Below, one piece after another: positions 1-6,283 of a DNA stretch of 9,671 nucleotides. A program made the position numbers and the translations under genes. Position 1 is the first letter of the stretch; every line of letters starts with the position of its first letter. The notes under the pieces were generated by a model that did no database searches, was not told the DNA's origin, and saw only the letters and a list, made by a program, of their open reading frames with translations. Source of the DNA: Candidatus Aminicenantota bacterium (lineage in GTDB: Bacteria > Acidobacteriota > Aminicenantia > UBA2199); contig DAOWKX010000155.1 of the NCBI GenBank assembly GCA_030639705.1, forward strand, positions 1 to 9,671, given 5' to 3'.

Positions 1-755
1 TAAAACCGGGCACAGCCCCACACTTCTCCCTCAGCACTAATGGTTATTTGAGATTGTCCGGCTGAACAGCACCAGATTCCCTTTTCATTTAAATCCGGGA
101 AAAAATGCAGCGGTAAAGACCTGGTTTTTCCATAGTGGCTCAGCAGAAGCTTCATTAATTGTTTGAATTCGTTCTCAAATTTTTCAATGGATGGTCTGTT
201 CCAGCGTTTGTCAATGGCCAGGCCCAGGGAAATATGATTTACTCCTAGATCCATGATGAATTGGATGGACTCGGAAAGGTAATTAATGGTTTTCGGATAG
301 AAAACCGAGTTTACCAGTAAATGAATATCGGGAAGGTTTTTCAGTTTTTCAATGACCGGCAGGAGCTGGTTGAAACTCCCTTTTTTACGGCCCTTTTCCT
401 GGGCCAGGCCGTCAAAACTCAATTCCACGCTAAAATGGTTCCGGTTGAAAAAATCCAGGATTTCCGAAGTGATCAGGCTGCCGTTGGTGCTGATGTTGTA
501 TTGACATGTTTTTTTAAGCTCCAAAGTCTTTTTTTCAACATATTCAACAATTTTTCGGATCAGATCAACGTTCAGCAGGGGTTCACCGCCTAAAAAATAG
601 AGCTGGTAGGCCTTGGGCATTTCAGGCAGAAAAAAGGTTACGATTTTTTCTGCAGTTTCCCAGCTCATATCTTTTTTCTCTTTGGTCTGGTAGCAGTAGT
701 CACAGAAAAAATTGCAGTCTTCACTTATTAAAAAAATCAGCCTGGATATTTTCAT
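1..755 (-). CDS. radical SAM/SPASM domain protein, C-terminus cut by window edge
   Basis: This is a 251-residue open N-terminal part of a radical SAM enzyme that continues past position 1. Visible in the translation: C14-x3-C18-x2-C21 (CNFFCDYCY), the [4Fe-4S]/S-adenosylmethionine cluster motif; GGEP at residues 56-59, the SAM-binding loop; STNG at 89-92 and SFDG at 113-116, both typical of the anaerobic sulfatase-maturase/peptide-maturase branch. C230-x12-G243-x4-C248 matches the opening of a SPASM/twitch domain, which binds auxiliary Fe-S clusters. The family reductively cleaves SAM to make a 5'-deoxyadenosyl radical and often modifies peptide side chains. The ATG at 755 is the first possible start in frame, because a TAA codon lies directly before it. 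No Shine-Dalgarno site is visible there. The gene lies 85 nt downstream of a small peptide gene on the same strand, its most likely substrate by position. A sulfatase-type maturase is the alternative, but no sulfatase is seen. Confidence 0.93.
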   Translation of the reverse strand, partial: MKISRLIFLISEDCNFFCDYCYQTKEKKDMSWETAEKIVTFFLPEMPKAYQLYFLGGEPLLNVDLIRKIVEYVEKKTLELKKTCQYNISTNGSLITSEILDFFNRNHFSVELSFDGLAQEKGRKKGSFNQLLPVIEKLKNLPDIHLLVNSVFYPKTINYLSESIQFIMDLGVNHISLGLAIDKRWNRPSIEKFENEFKQLMKLLLSHYGKTRSLPLHFFPDLNEKGIWCCSAGQSQITISAEGEVWGCARF

Positions 756-780
756 TTATCGATGAATATGATTATCAGGC

Positions 781-811
781 TAAAAATTAATTTCAGTTGT
801 TGACGACTGAA
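781..811 (-). terminator. weak hairpin plus T-rich tract between peptide gene and radical SAM gene
   Basis: Read on the minus strand, TTCAGT (811-806) and ACTGAA (797-792) form a 6-bp stem with an 8-nt loop, followed by ATTAATTTTTA (791-781). The stem is short and AT-rich, so any termination would be partial. In RiPP loci a leaky terminator after the precursor gene is a common way to make more peptide than enzyme; applying this here is inference. Confidence 0.25.
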
Positions 812-840
812 TAATTCTTTTGATATAAAAATTTAAAAAA

Positions 841-1086
841 TTAAGGTTTTGGTTTGTAATATTTATGAGTTTTTACCAGCATATGTGGGGGGATTATCCT
901 TGCCCAATTACAATCGGCACCGCGTCTGAGCTGGGCAACGCCTTTGGATGTATCAACCAAATAATTCAAGGCATCCTTGGCTTCTTTTTTTTGATCCCCC
1001 GGCGGCAGGGCATCCGCTGCCTTTTTTAGAACTTTTAAACAATAATTCACATTGGGTGTAACGGTGATGGTTTTACTCTTGGCCAT
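841..1086 (-). CDS. 81-residue Lys-rich small protein, candidate radical-SAM-modified precursor peptide
   Basis: I do not recognise this family. The 81-residue product is soluble, with no signal peptide or membrane segment, and has 13 Lys. Residues 14-53 look amphipathic and helical, broken by LPPGD at 27-31. The tail (54-81) is different: RRG, Cys59-Asn-Trp61, PPHM at 66-69, His74, Tyr76-Tyr77 and a KPKP terminus. Cys16 and Cys59 are the only cysteines. A helical, leader-like N-terminus followed by a tail rich in Cys/Trp/His/Tyr/Pro fits a ribosomally made precursor for the radical SAM/SPASM enzyme 85 nt downstream, but an unrelated small cytosolic protein is possible. The start is well supported: AAGGAGG ends 4 nt before the ATG at 1086. 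The gene appears to have its own promoter, separating it from the upstream acyltransferase. Confidence 0.72.
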   Translation of the reverse strand: MAKSKTITVTPNVNYCLKVLKKAADALPPGDQKKEAKDALNYLVDTSKGVAQLRRGADCNWARIIPPHMLVKTHKYYKPKP

Positions 1087-1090
1087 TTTT

Positions 1091-1154
1091 CCTCCTTGTT
1101 CATATCTCCCGTAACTTCCGGCTTAATCATTCCATATCTCGAAAAAAAAATCAA
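1091..1154 (-). promoter_or_regulatory. candidate promoter and strong RBS of the 81-residue peptide gene
   Basis: On the minus strand, TTGATT (1154-1149), a 17-nt spacer and AATGAT (1131-1126) resemble -35/-10 elements; the -10 is only a 4 of 6 match. AAGGAGG (1097-1091) is a near-perfect Shine-Dalgarno site 4 nt from the start codon. Start near 1119 would give a leader of about 33 nt. Dense A/T tracts (about 1142-1192) lie just upstream and could act as an UP element or bent DNA. An alternative promoter, TTGTAC-N17-ATAAAA, lies further upstream inside the A/T tracts. Confidence 0.4.
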
Positions 1155-1210
1155 GAAAATAATTTTTTTTTATTTTAATTAAAAAAATTAGTACAATAAT
1201 CATTCCAGAC

Positions 1211-1238
1211 CCGTAGGGAACGCATACCTGCGTCCCTT
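1211..1238. repeat. imperfect palindrome resembling dispersed intergenic GTAGGGACGCA-type repeats
   Basis: AGGGAACGCA (1215-1224), loop TACC, TGCGTCCCT (1229-1237) form an 8- to 9-bp stem with one bulged base. CCCGT precedes it. The pattern CCGTAGGGxCGCA...TGCGTCCCT resembles short palindromic intergenic repeats I associate with many environmental bacterial genomes; this copy would be degenerate because the right arm ends in TTAA rather than TACGG. It lies after the stop codon of the acyltransferase and could also help end that transcript, though no U-tract follows. Confidence 0.4.
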
Positions 1239-1264
1239 AAAATATGTGTGCTCCGTGTGATTGT

Positions 1265-1963
1265 TTATCCGGACCGGGTCTTTGAGTCTCTTTTTTGATA
1301 GATGTCTTCGGTTTTTTGCTCCAGCCGGATCATCCGTTCCTGTAATTGTTTTTTCAGGATTTCTATATTTTGATTAATTATCTTCCCCTTCTTCTGGGGC
1401 GGCAGCAAAAAGGGTTCTCCATAGGAAAAGGTGATGTGGCTGAAGGGCAGGGGAAGGATGAACCGGTCCCAGGTTTTTTTAAAAATTTTTACCCGGCTGC
1501 AATACCAGCAGAAGGGGACAATGACTGAATTTGTTTTCCGGGCAAGGATAATGGTTCCGTCCTTGATCTCTCTCAGGGGGCCTTTGGGACCGTCAGCAGT
1601 AATCAGGATATCCGATTGCTCGGTCTGGATGGATTTTAATAGCTTCAGAAATGCCCTGGCTCCGCCGCCGGATGATGAGCCCCGGACCGGGTTCATGCCG
1701 AATTCTTCGGCGATCTGGGATACGATTTCGCCATCCCTGGAATGAGAGATGAGAGGCCGGGCACTGGTTTTTTTAAAGCGGTAGATGGTAAAAAAGATAT
1801 GGCGATGCCAGAAAACATAAATAATGGGAATGTTCTTGTGTTTTAAATCGGTTATGATTTCCTCACCGGTGATGTGGATACGGCAGGTTTTAACAATAGC
1901 ATTGATAACCAGCCTGGATATCTTTCTGAGAACAAAAAATTTAACTCTGGGGATTGATGTCAT
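1265..1963 (-). CDS. DUF374 lysophospholipid acyltransferase family protein
   Basis: This 232-residue protein is probably an acyl transferase acting on membrane lipid or lipid A-type acceptors at the inner membrane (DUF374, COG2121 family). Signature segments in order: FWHRH at 51-55, which carries the catalytic histidine region; HSRDGEI at 74-80; RGSSSGGGA at 94-102; DGPKGP at 124-129; and the KTWDRFILPLPFS block at 163-175 followed by YGEPF at 181-185. These are the conserved blocks of DUF374, and the length is usual for the family. The N-terminus is basic and hydrophobic, fitting membrane association. The ATG at 1963 lies inside the end of the upstream response regulator gene (23-nt overlap, different frame) with no clear Shine-Dalgarno site, so translation is probably coupled. 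No later ATG exists in the conserved N-terminal part. The exact lipid substrate cannot be told; the kdtA or lpxK neighbours often found beside this family are not in view. Confidence 0.88.
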   Translation of the reverse strand: MTSIPRVKFFVLRKISRLVINAIVKTCRIHITGEEIITDLKHKNIPIIYVFWHRHIFFTIYRFKKTSARPLISHSRDGEIVSQIAEEFGMNPVRGSSSGGGARAFLKLLKSIQTEQSDILITADGPKGPLREIKDGTIILARKTNSVIVPFCWYCSRVKIFKKTWDRFILPLPFSHITFSYGEPFLLPPQKKGKIINQNIEILKKQLQERMIRLEQKTEDIYQKRDSKTRSG

Positions 1964-3305
1964 AGTCTTTGATTTTATCCAGCAGGGTCTTGTAACTGAT
2001 TTTCAGTATCTCAGCGGCTCTGGTTTTATTAAAATCAACCTGGTTTAATATCCTTTCAATTTTCATTTTTTCAATGATATGGATGGCTCTGGAGGTGACC
2101 TGTTTGAGATCACCATGGAAATTAAATTCCTCGGTAAGCTGAAAAGATTTTTCAGGCAGTATGATATCCCGGTCAATGATTTCTTTGCAGTCGGCAATGA
2201 TCATTGCTCTCTCTATGGTGTTCTGGAGCTCTCTGACATTTCCGGGCCAGTCATAGGCCTGGAGTTTCTCCTCGGCTTTTTTTGAGAGCGGCAGAACTTT
2301 TTTTTTCAATTCAATGGAAATTTTTTTGATAAAGTAATTGGCTAACAGTAATATGTCTTCTTCTCTTTCTCTGAGAGGCGGCAGATCGAGTGGAAATACA
2401 TTGATCCGGTAGTACAGATCCTTCCGGAATCGACCCGTTGATACCTCCTGCTGAATATTTTTATTGGTGGCAAAAACAAAACGAACATCCAGGTCGAGCT
2501 CCTGATTGCTGCCGATCCGGCTGACTTTTTTATCCTCGATGACCCTCAGTATTTTCCCCTGCAGGTTAAAGGGGAGATCACCGATTTCATCCAGAAAAAA
2601 AGTCCCTCCCTGGGTGAGTTCCAGTTTTCCGATTTGACGGACATAGGCATCGGTATAGGATCCCTTCTCATGGCCAAAAAATTCATTTTCCAGTAGATTT
2701 TCAGGGATAGACGCAGAATTGATGGCAATGAACGGTTTATTTTTTCGCTCACTCAGATTATGGATGGCACGGGCAAAAAGTTCCTTGCCGGTTCCGCTCT
2801 CTCCCAATAAAAGTACCGGGGTATCGGTTATGGCCACCTGTTTTAATTTCTCGGCTTCACGGAGTAGGCTGGGGCTTTTTCCAATGATATTGGACTCGCT
2901 GATGGTTGATGAATAGAATTGCTTGAAAATGATATTTTCTCTCAGTATGCGGGTGGATTTCAGGGCTTTTTCAATGATTAACAGGAGGTATTCCGGGTCC
3001 ACGGGTTTGGCAATAAAATCAAAGGCTCCCTCTTTCATTGCCTCGACAGCCCCTTCGATTGATCCGAAAGCGGTTAGAATAATAAAAGGGATATTATTGG
3101 ATTTGATTTTTTTAAAAAAAGTGAAACCATCCATATCCGGGAGTTGCAAATCTGAAATGATGACTGAAAAATATTCTTTTTGTAACAGCAGCAGGGCGGT
3201 TTTAGCATCCTCTGTGGATTGAACCGCATACCCTTTTTCAGAGATGATACTGCAGAGCATTTCCCGCATGGATCTGTTGTCTTCGACAATGAGTATTTTT
3301 TCCAT
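1941..3305 (-). CDS. sigma-54-dependent response regulator, NtrC family (REC-AAA+-Fis HTH)
   Basis: This is a 454-residue activator with the full NtrC layout. The receiver domain (1-115) has the acidic pocket E8-D9, phospho-acceptor D52, switch T78 and K100. The AAA+ domain (about 138-370) has Walker A GESGTGKE at 168-175, Walker B GGTFFLDE at 233-240, and the arginine-rich GRFRKDLYYR at 291-300. A Fis-type helix-turn-helix (about 414-449, NKTRAAEILKIS core) binds DNA. The sigma-54 contact loop, normally GAFTGA, reads GSYTDA at 215-220, so two positions beyond a conservative F-to-Y change differ. When phosphorylated the protein should oligomerise and drive sigma-54 RNA polymerase open-complex formation. 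No histidine kinase lies in the window. It is the first gene of a minus-strand unit with the acyltransferase and is divergent from the DUF5916 gene. The start at 3305 fits the receiver N-terminus exactly (MEKILIVEDN). Confidence 0.95.
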   Translation of the reverse strand: MEKILIVEDNRSMREMLCSIISEKGYAVQSTEDAKTALLLLQKEYFSVIISDLQLPDMDGFTFFKKIKSNNIPFIILTAFGSIEGAVEAMKEGAFDFIAKPVDPEYLLLIIEKALKSTRILRENIIFKQFYSSTISESNIIGKSPSLLREAEKLKQVAITDTPVLLLGESGTGKELFARAIHNLSERKNKPFIAINSASIPENLLENEFFGHEKGSYTDAYVRQIGKLELTQGGTFFLDEIGDLPFNLQGKILRVIEDKKVSRIGSNQELDLDVRFVFATNKNIQQEVSTGRFRKDLYYRINVFPLDLPPLREREEDILLLANYFIKKISIELKKKVLPLSKKAEEKLQAYDWPGNVRELQNTIERAMIIADCKEIIDRDIILPEKSFQLTEEFNFHGDLKQVTSRAIHIIEKMKIERILNQVDFNKTRAAEILKISYKTLLDKIKDYDINPQS

Positions 3306-3314
3306 CTTCAGGTT

Positions 3315-3343
3315 ATTATAATTGAAATCATCATTTTTTTCAA
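3315..3343 (-). promoter_or_regulatory. strong sigma-70-type promoter of the response regulator, start-codon proximal
   Basis: On the minus strand TTGAAA (3343-3338; 5 of 6), a 17-nt spacer and a perfect TATAAT (3320-3315) precede the gene. Only 9 nt (AACCTGAAG) separate the -10 from the ATG at 3305, so transcription would start about 2-5 nt before the start codon. The regulator would be made from a leaderless or nearly leaderless mRNA. Confidence 0.6.
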
Positions 3344-3417
3344 AATATTATAAATAAACTTGTATTATTAACCATTTTGGTTAAACCTTTTTTAATGCTT
3401 TTTCGTTACAATATCTA

Positions 3418-3452
3418 TTGATAAACATATGATTCATGTTTATAAAAGGTGA
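3418..3452 (+). promoter_or_regulatory. candidate promoter and RBS of the DUF5916 gene
   Basis: TTGATA (3418-3423), a 17-nt spacer and TATAAA (3441-3446) are each 5 of 6 matches. Transcription would start near 3453, giving a leader of about 8 nt before the ATG at 3461. AGGTGA (3447-3452), complementary to the 16S tail, sits 8 nt before that ATG but would be lost if the promoter is used as drawn. One of the two signals may therefore be chance. A second possible -10, TACAAT, is at 3407-3412 without a good -35. Confidence 0.4.
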
Positions 3453-3460
3453 GTGATCGG

Positions 3461-6115
3461 ATGAAATGCAAATGCTTGGTGATTGCTGCACTGGTGATGT
3501 TTTTTTGCCTGATTTTAGACGCCGGTGACAACAGGGATCAGAAAACGGTCCGGGCAGTCCGGACAACAGAGCCCATACATATCGATGGCCGGCTGGATGA
3601 GAAGGTCTGGAAAACAGAGGGGTATTCTCATTTTTTGCAGCGGGATCCCCATGAGGGAGAGCCGGCCACGGAAAAGACACGGTTCTGGGTGGCATTTGAT
3701 GAAAACCATCTTTATGTGGCAGCCCGGATGTTTGATTCTGAACCGGATAAAATCATCAGCCGGCTGGGCAGGCGGGATGATTTTGTGAATTCCGACTGGT
3801 TCGTATTTGCCATTGATTCCTATTATGATAAACGGAGCGGGTACCGGTTTTGTGTGAATCCGGCCGGTTCCATAATGGATAATGTGCTGTATAATGATGA
3901 GTGGGATGATGAGACCTGGGATGGGATCTGGGAGAGTGCTTCGAAAATTGATTCCGAAGGCTGGACCGTGGAAATTCAAATTCCATTCCATCAATTGAGA
4001 TTTAAAAAAAAAGATGAATATGTGTGGGGAGTAAACTTCCATCGCATCATCAAACGAAAAAATGAAGAATTATGGTATGTTCTGGTGAAAAAGGATGACA
4101 GCGGGTATGTGTCGCGTTTTACCCGATTGGTGGGTATCAAAGATATCAATCCCGGTCGTCATATTGAGATACTGCCGTTTGTTGCCGGCAAGGCGGAATT
4201 CAGTCCGGAAGATGAAGAAGATCCCTTTGATTCAGGTCAGGATTATACGGCCAATGCCGGAATTGATTTCAAAGTGGGGTTGAAAAGCAATCTGATCCTG
4301 GATGCAACCGTTAATCCGGATTTTGGCCAGGTCGAGGTGGATCCGGCCGTGATCAATCTGAGTGCTTATGAGACCTATTATGATGAAAAGAGGCCTTTTT
4401 TCATTGAAGGGGCTAATATATTTCGTTTTGGTTACGGCGGCTGCAGGGATTTCTGGAGTTTTGACTGGGGAAACCCCAGTTTTTTCTACAGCCGGCGGAT
4501 TGGCCGTGCGCCCCAGGGACTGGATAACCTGGACTATGATTATGCGGATTCTCCTCTGTGGACCACGATTCTGGCTGCTGCCAAACTGACCGGTGAAATC
4601 GGAAAGGGATGGAAAATGGGATTTTTAAATGCCCTGACCTCCCGGGAATATGCCGAGATTGATCTGGGAGGTGAACAGACTCGGGAAGAGGTGGAACCCT
4701 TTTCCTATTACGGGGTTCTCCGGACCCAGAAGGAGTTTAACGATGGGCGCCAGGGACTGGGGCTGATCGCCACTTCTGTACTAAGGGATTTGAGAACTGA
4801 GGATTTATCAGCTTTTTTAAATAAAAATGCCTTCAGTCTGGCCCTGGATGGCTGGACCTTTCTGGACAGGGATAAAGTCTGGGCCCTTTCCGGATGGTTG
4901 GGGGGTACTGCGGTATCCGGCAGTACCGAGGCTATTACCGAGCTTCAGGAATCTTCTCTGCATTATTACCAGAGACCCGATGCCCTCCATGTAGAACTGG
5001 ATGAGGAGGCCACATCTTTGAGTGGCTGGGCAGCCCGTTTTACCCTGAACAAGCAAAAGGGAAATATGATGTTAAATGCGGCTTTAGGGGCGGTTTCACC
5101 CGGATTTGATTCCACAGATCTGGGATTTCAATGGCGGGGTGATATAGTCAACGGGCATCTCGGTCTGGGATACAAGTGGCTTAAGCCGGGGAAGATTTTT
5201 CGAATTGCCTGGGTAGTGGGGGCAACTCACCGAAACTATGATTTCGGCGGTATTAAGAACGGTGAGGCCTATTACCTGTTGGGTGGTGGAGAGTTTAAAA
5301 ACTACTGGGGCGGGGAAATATTGACTGCCTTTTATGCGGATGCCTATTCCAATAATATAACCCGAGGGGGTCCATTGATGTTGACTCCATCATTTGTATT
5401 CACCCGGTGCAATTTTTATACCGATAACCGCAAACCGATTGTGGGCAGGTTATTTGGCACCTATTTTAACAGCACCTCTGGTTCTGAATCCTGGTCAACG
5501 GAATTGAGCCTGAAAATTAAGCCCGGCAGCAAGGTATCAATTTCCCTGGGACCTGGTTATTCCTATGGAAATACAGTGGGCCAGTGGGTGGATAACATCG
5601 AAGACAGTCTGATGACTGAAACTTTCGGTAATCGTCACCTTTTTGCTACATTGGAGCAAAAGACCCTGTATGCGGAAATTCGCCTCAACTGGACATTTAC
5701 ACCCAGACTGAGCCTCCAGGTCTATTTGCAGCCCTTTATTTCCAACGGTAGGTACAGTGGATTTAAAGAGCTTGCCCGGCCAGAGAGCTTTGATTTTAAT
5801 GTATATGGAGAAGGGAGTTCCACAATTAACTATGATGCGGAATATGAAGAGTATCTGATTGATCCGGATGGGCCGGGTCCGGCCCAGGCCTTTTACCTTT
5901 CAAATCCGAATTTTAACTATAAATCGCTCCGGGGAACCGCGGTTTTGCGGTGGGAATTCAGGCCGGGGTCCATTCTTTACCTGGTATGGACCCAGAATCG
6001 GTCCGATGAATCCAATCCCGGTGACTTTCGTTTTGGACGGGATATCAATGATATGTTTTCTGCTTCGGGCTACAATGTGTTTATGATAAAATTCACCTAC
6101 CGTTTTCAAATTTAG
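3461..6115 (+). CDS. DUF5916 family protein with N-terminal CBM9-like domain, probable outer-membrane barrel
   Basis: This 884-residue secreted protein is of unknown precise function. It begins with a Sec-type signal (MKCKCLVIAALVMFFCLILDAG). A CBM9-like sugar-binding beta-sandwich follows at about 38-222, recognised by PIHIDGRLDEKVW, the QRDPHEGEPATEKT segment and LYVAARMFDSEPD. The rest matches DUF5916, with ILDATVNPDFGQVEVDPAVI and the YYDEKRPFFIEGANIF block, then long runs of amphipathic beta-strands rich in Tyr, Trp and Gly ending in MIKFTYRFQI. This suggests an outer-membrane beta-barrel. In this family the N-terminal domain may bind carbohydrate, but no substrate is established by sequence. 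The ATG at 3461 is preferred because AGGTGA lies 8 nt upstream and the signal peptide then starts MKCK. An in-frame GTG at 3449 would add four residues and has its ribosome site squeezed against it. The gene stands alone on this strand, divergent from the response regulator, which may control it (inference). Confidence 0.88.
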   Translation: MKCKCLVIAALVMFFCLILDAGDNRDQKTVRAVRTTEPIHIDGRLDEKVWKTEGYSHFLQRDPHEGEPATEKTRFWVAFDENHLYVAARMFDSEPDKIISRLGRRDDFVNSDWFVFAIDSYYDKRSGYRFCVNPAGSIMDNVLYNDEWDDETWDGIWESASKIDSEGWTVEIQIPFHQLRFKKKDEYVWGVNFHRIIKRKNEELWYVLVKKDDSGYVSRFTRLVGIKDINPGRHIEILPFVAGKAEFSPEDEEDPFDSGQDYTANAGIDFKVGLKSNLILDATVNPDFGQVEVDPAVINLSAYETYYDEKRPFFIEGANIFRFGYGGCRDFWSFDWGNPSFFYSRRIGRAPQGLDNLDYDYADSPLWTTILAAAKLTGEIGKGWKMGFLNALTSREYAEIDLGGEQTREEVEPFSYYGVLRTQKEFNDGRQGLGLIATSVLRDLRTEDLSAFLNKNAFSLALDGWTFLDRDKVWALSGWLGGTAVSGSTEAITELQESSLHYYQRPDALHVELDEEATSLSGWAARFTLNKQKGNMMLNAALGAVSPGFDSTDLGFQWRGDIVNGHLGLGYKWLKPGKIFRIAWVVGATHRNYDFGGIKNGEAYYLLGGGEFKNYWGGEILTAFYADAYSNNITRGGPLMLTPSFVFTRCNFYTDNRKPIVGRLFGTYFNSTSGSESWSTELSLKIKPGSKVSISLGPGYSYGNTVGQWVDNIEDSLMTETFGNRHLFATLEQKTLYAEIRLNWTFTPRLSLQVYLQPFISNGRYSGFKELARPESFDFNVYGEGSSTINYDAEYEEYLIDPDGPGPAQAFYLSNPNFNYKSLRGTAVLRWEFRPGSILYLVWTQNRSDESNPGDFRFGRDINDMFSASGYNVFMIKFTYRFQI

Positions 6116-6249
6116 ATATTTCTGTTAAATAAAGACCACGGTGTCTTGTGCCTTAATGGTCTCGCCATTTTATTCTTATAACATAATAAATGCTAAAATG
6201 AAAGACCTGACCCTAGTATCTTCGCATAATACTTTTTCACTGTTTAACT

Positions 6250-6277
6250 TTCTCACAAAATAATTTTTTGTTATAAT
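6250..6277 (+). promoter_or_regulatory. candidate promoter of the lipid kinase gene, abutting its start codon
   Basis: A perfect TATAAT (6272-6277) lies 6 nt before the GTG start at 6284. A weak -35, TTCTCA (6250-6255, 4 of 6), is 16 nt upstream of it. Transcription would begin at or beside the start codon, giving a leaderless mRNA. No Shine-Dalgarno site precedes the GTG, which agrees with this. The rest of 6116-6249 holds no gene that I can see. Confidence 0.45.
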
Positions 6278-6283
6278 CGGATA

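Noticed and set aside
321..593. Plus-strand ORF of 90 residues
   Set aside because: It lies entirely opposite the radical SAM reading frame, which has clear motifs; no ribosome site or family resemblance.
1431..1745. Plus-strand ORF of 104 residues (and a smaller one at 1346-1528)
   Set aside because: Antisense shadow of the DUF374 acyltransferase, whose motifs are on the minus strand.
739..1923. Shared 12-nt ATATCCAGGCTG near the starts of the radical SAM and acyltransferase genes
   Set aside because: Both encode an Ile-Ser-Arg-Leu stretch in the same frame; the flanks differ, so it is coding coincidence rather than a repeat.
3449..3460. GTG at 3449 as the start of the DUF5916 gene
   Set aside because: Possible, but its ribosome site would overlap the start codon, and if the TTGATA/TATAAA promoter is used the codon lies before the transcript begins; the ATG at 3461 fits better.
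3515..4042. Minus-strand ORF of 175 residues within the DUF5916 gene
   Set aside because: Antisense shadow; the His/Pro/Ile-rich composition is what reverse reading of Asp/Gly-rich codons gives, and DUF5916 motifs on the plus strand are clear.
5455..5471. TGGCAC resembling a sigma-54 -24 element
   Set aside because: It lies inside the DUF5916 coding region and lacks the TTGC -12 element at the right spacing. No convincing -24/-12 promoter was found in the intergenic gaps.
6133..6162. AGACCA...TGGTCT inverted repeat after the DUF5916 gene, followed by CGCCATTTTATTCTT
   Set aside because: Only a 6-bp stem with an 18-nt loop and a broken T tract; too weak to call a terminator.
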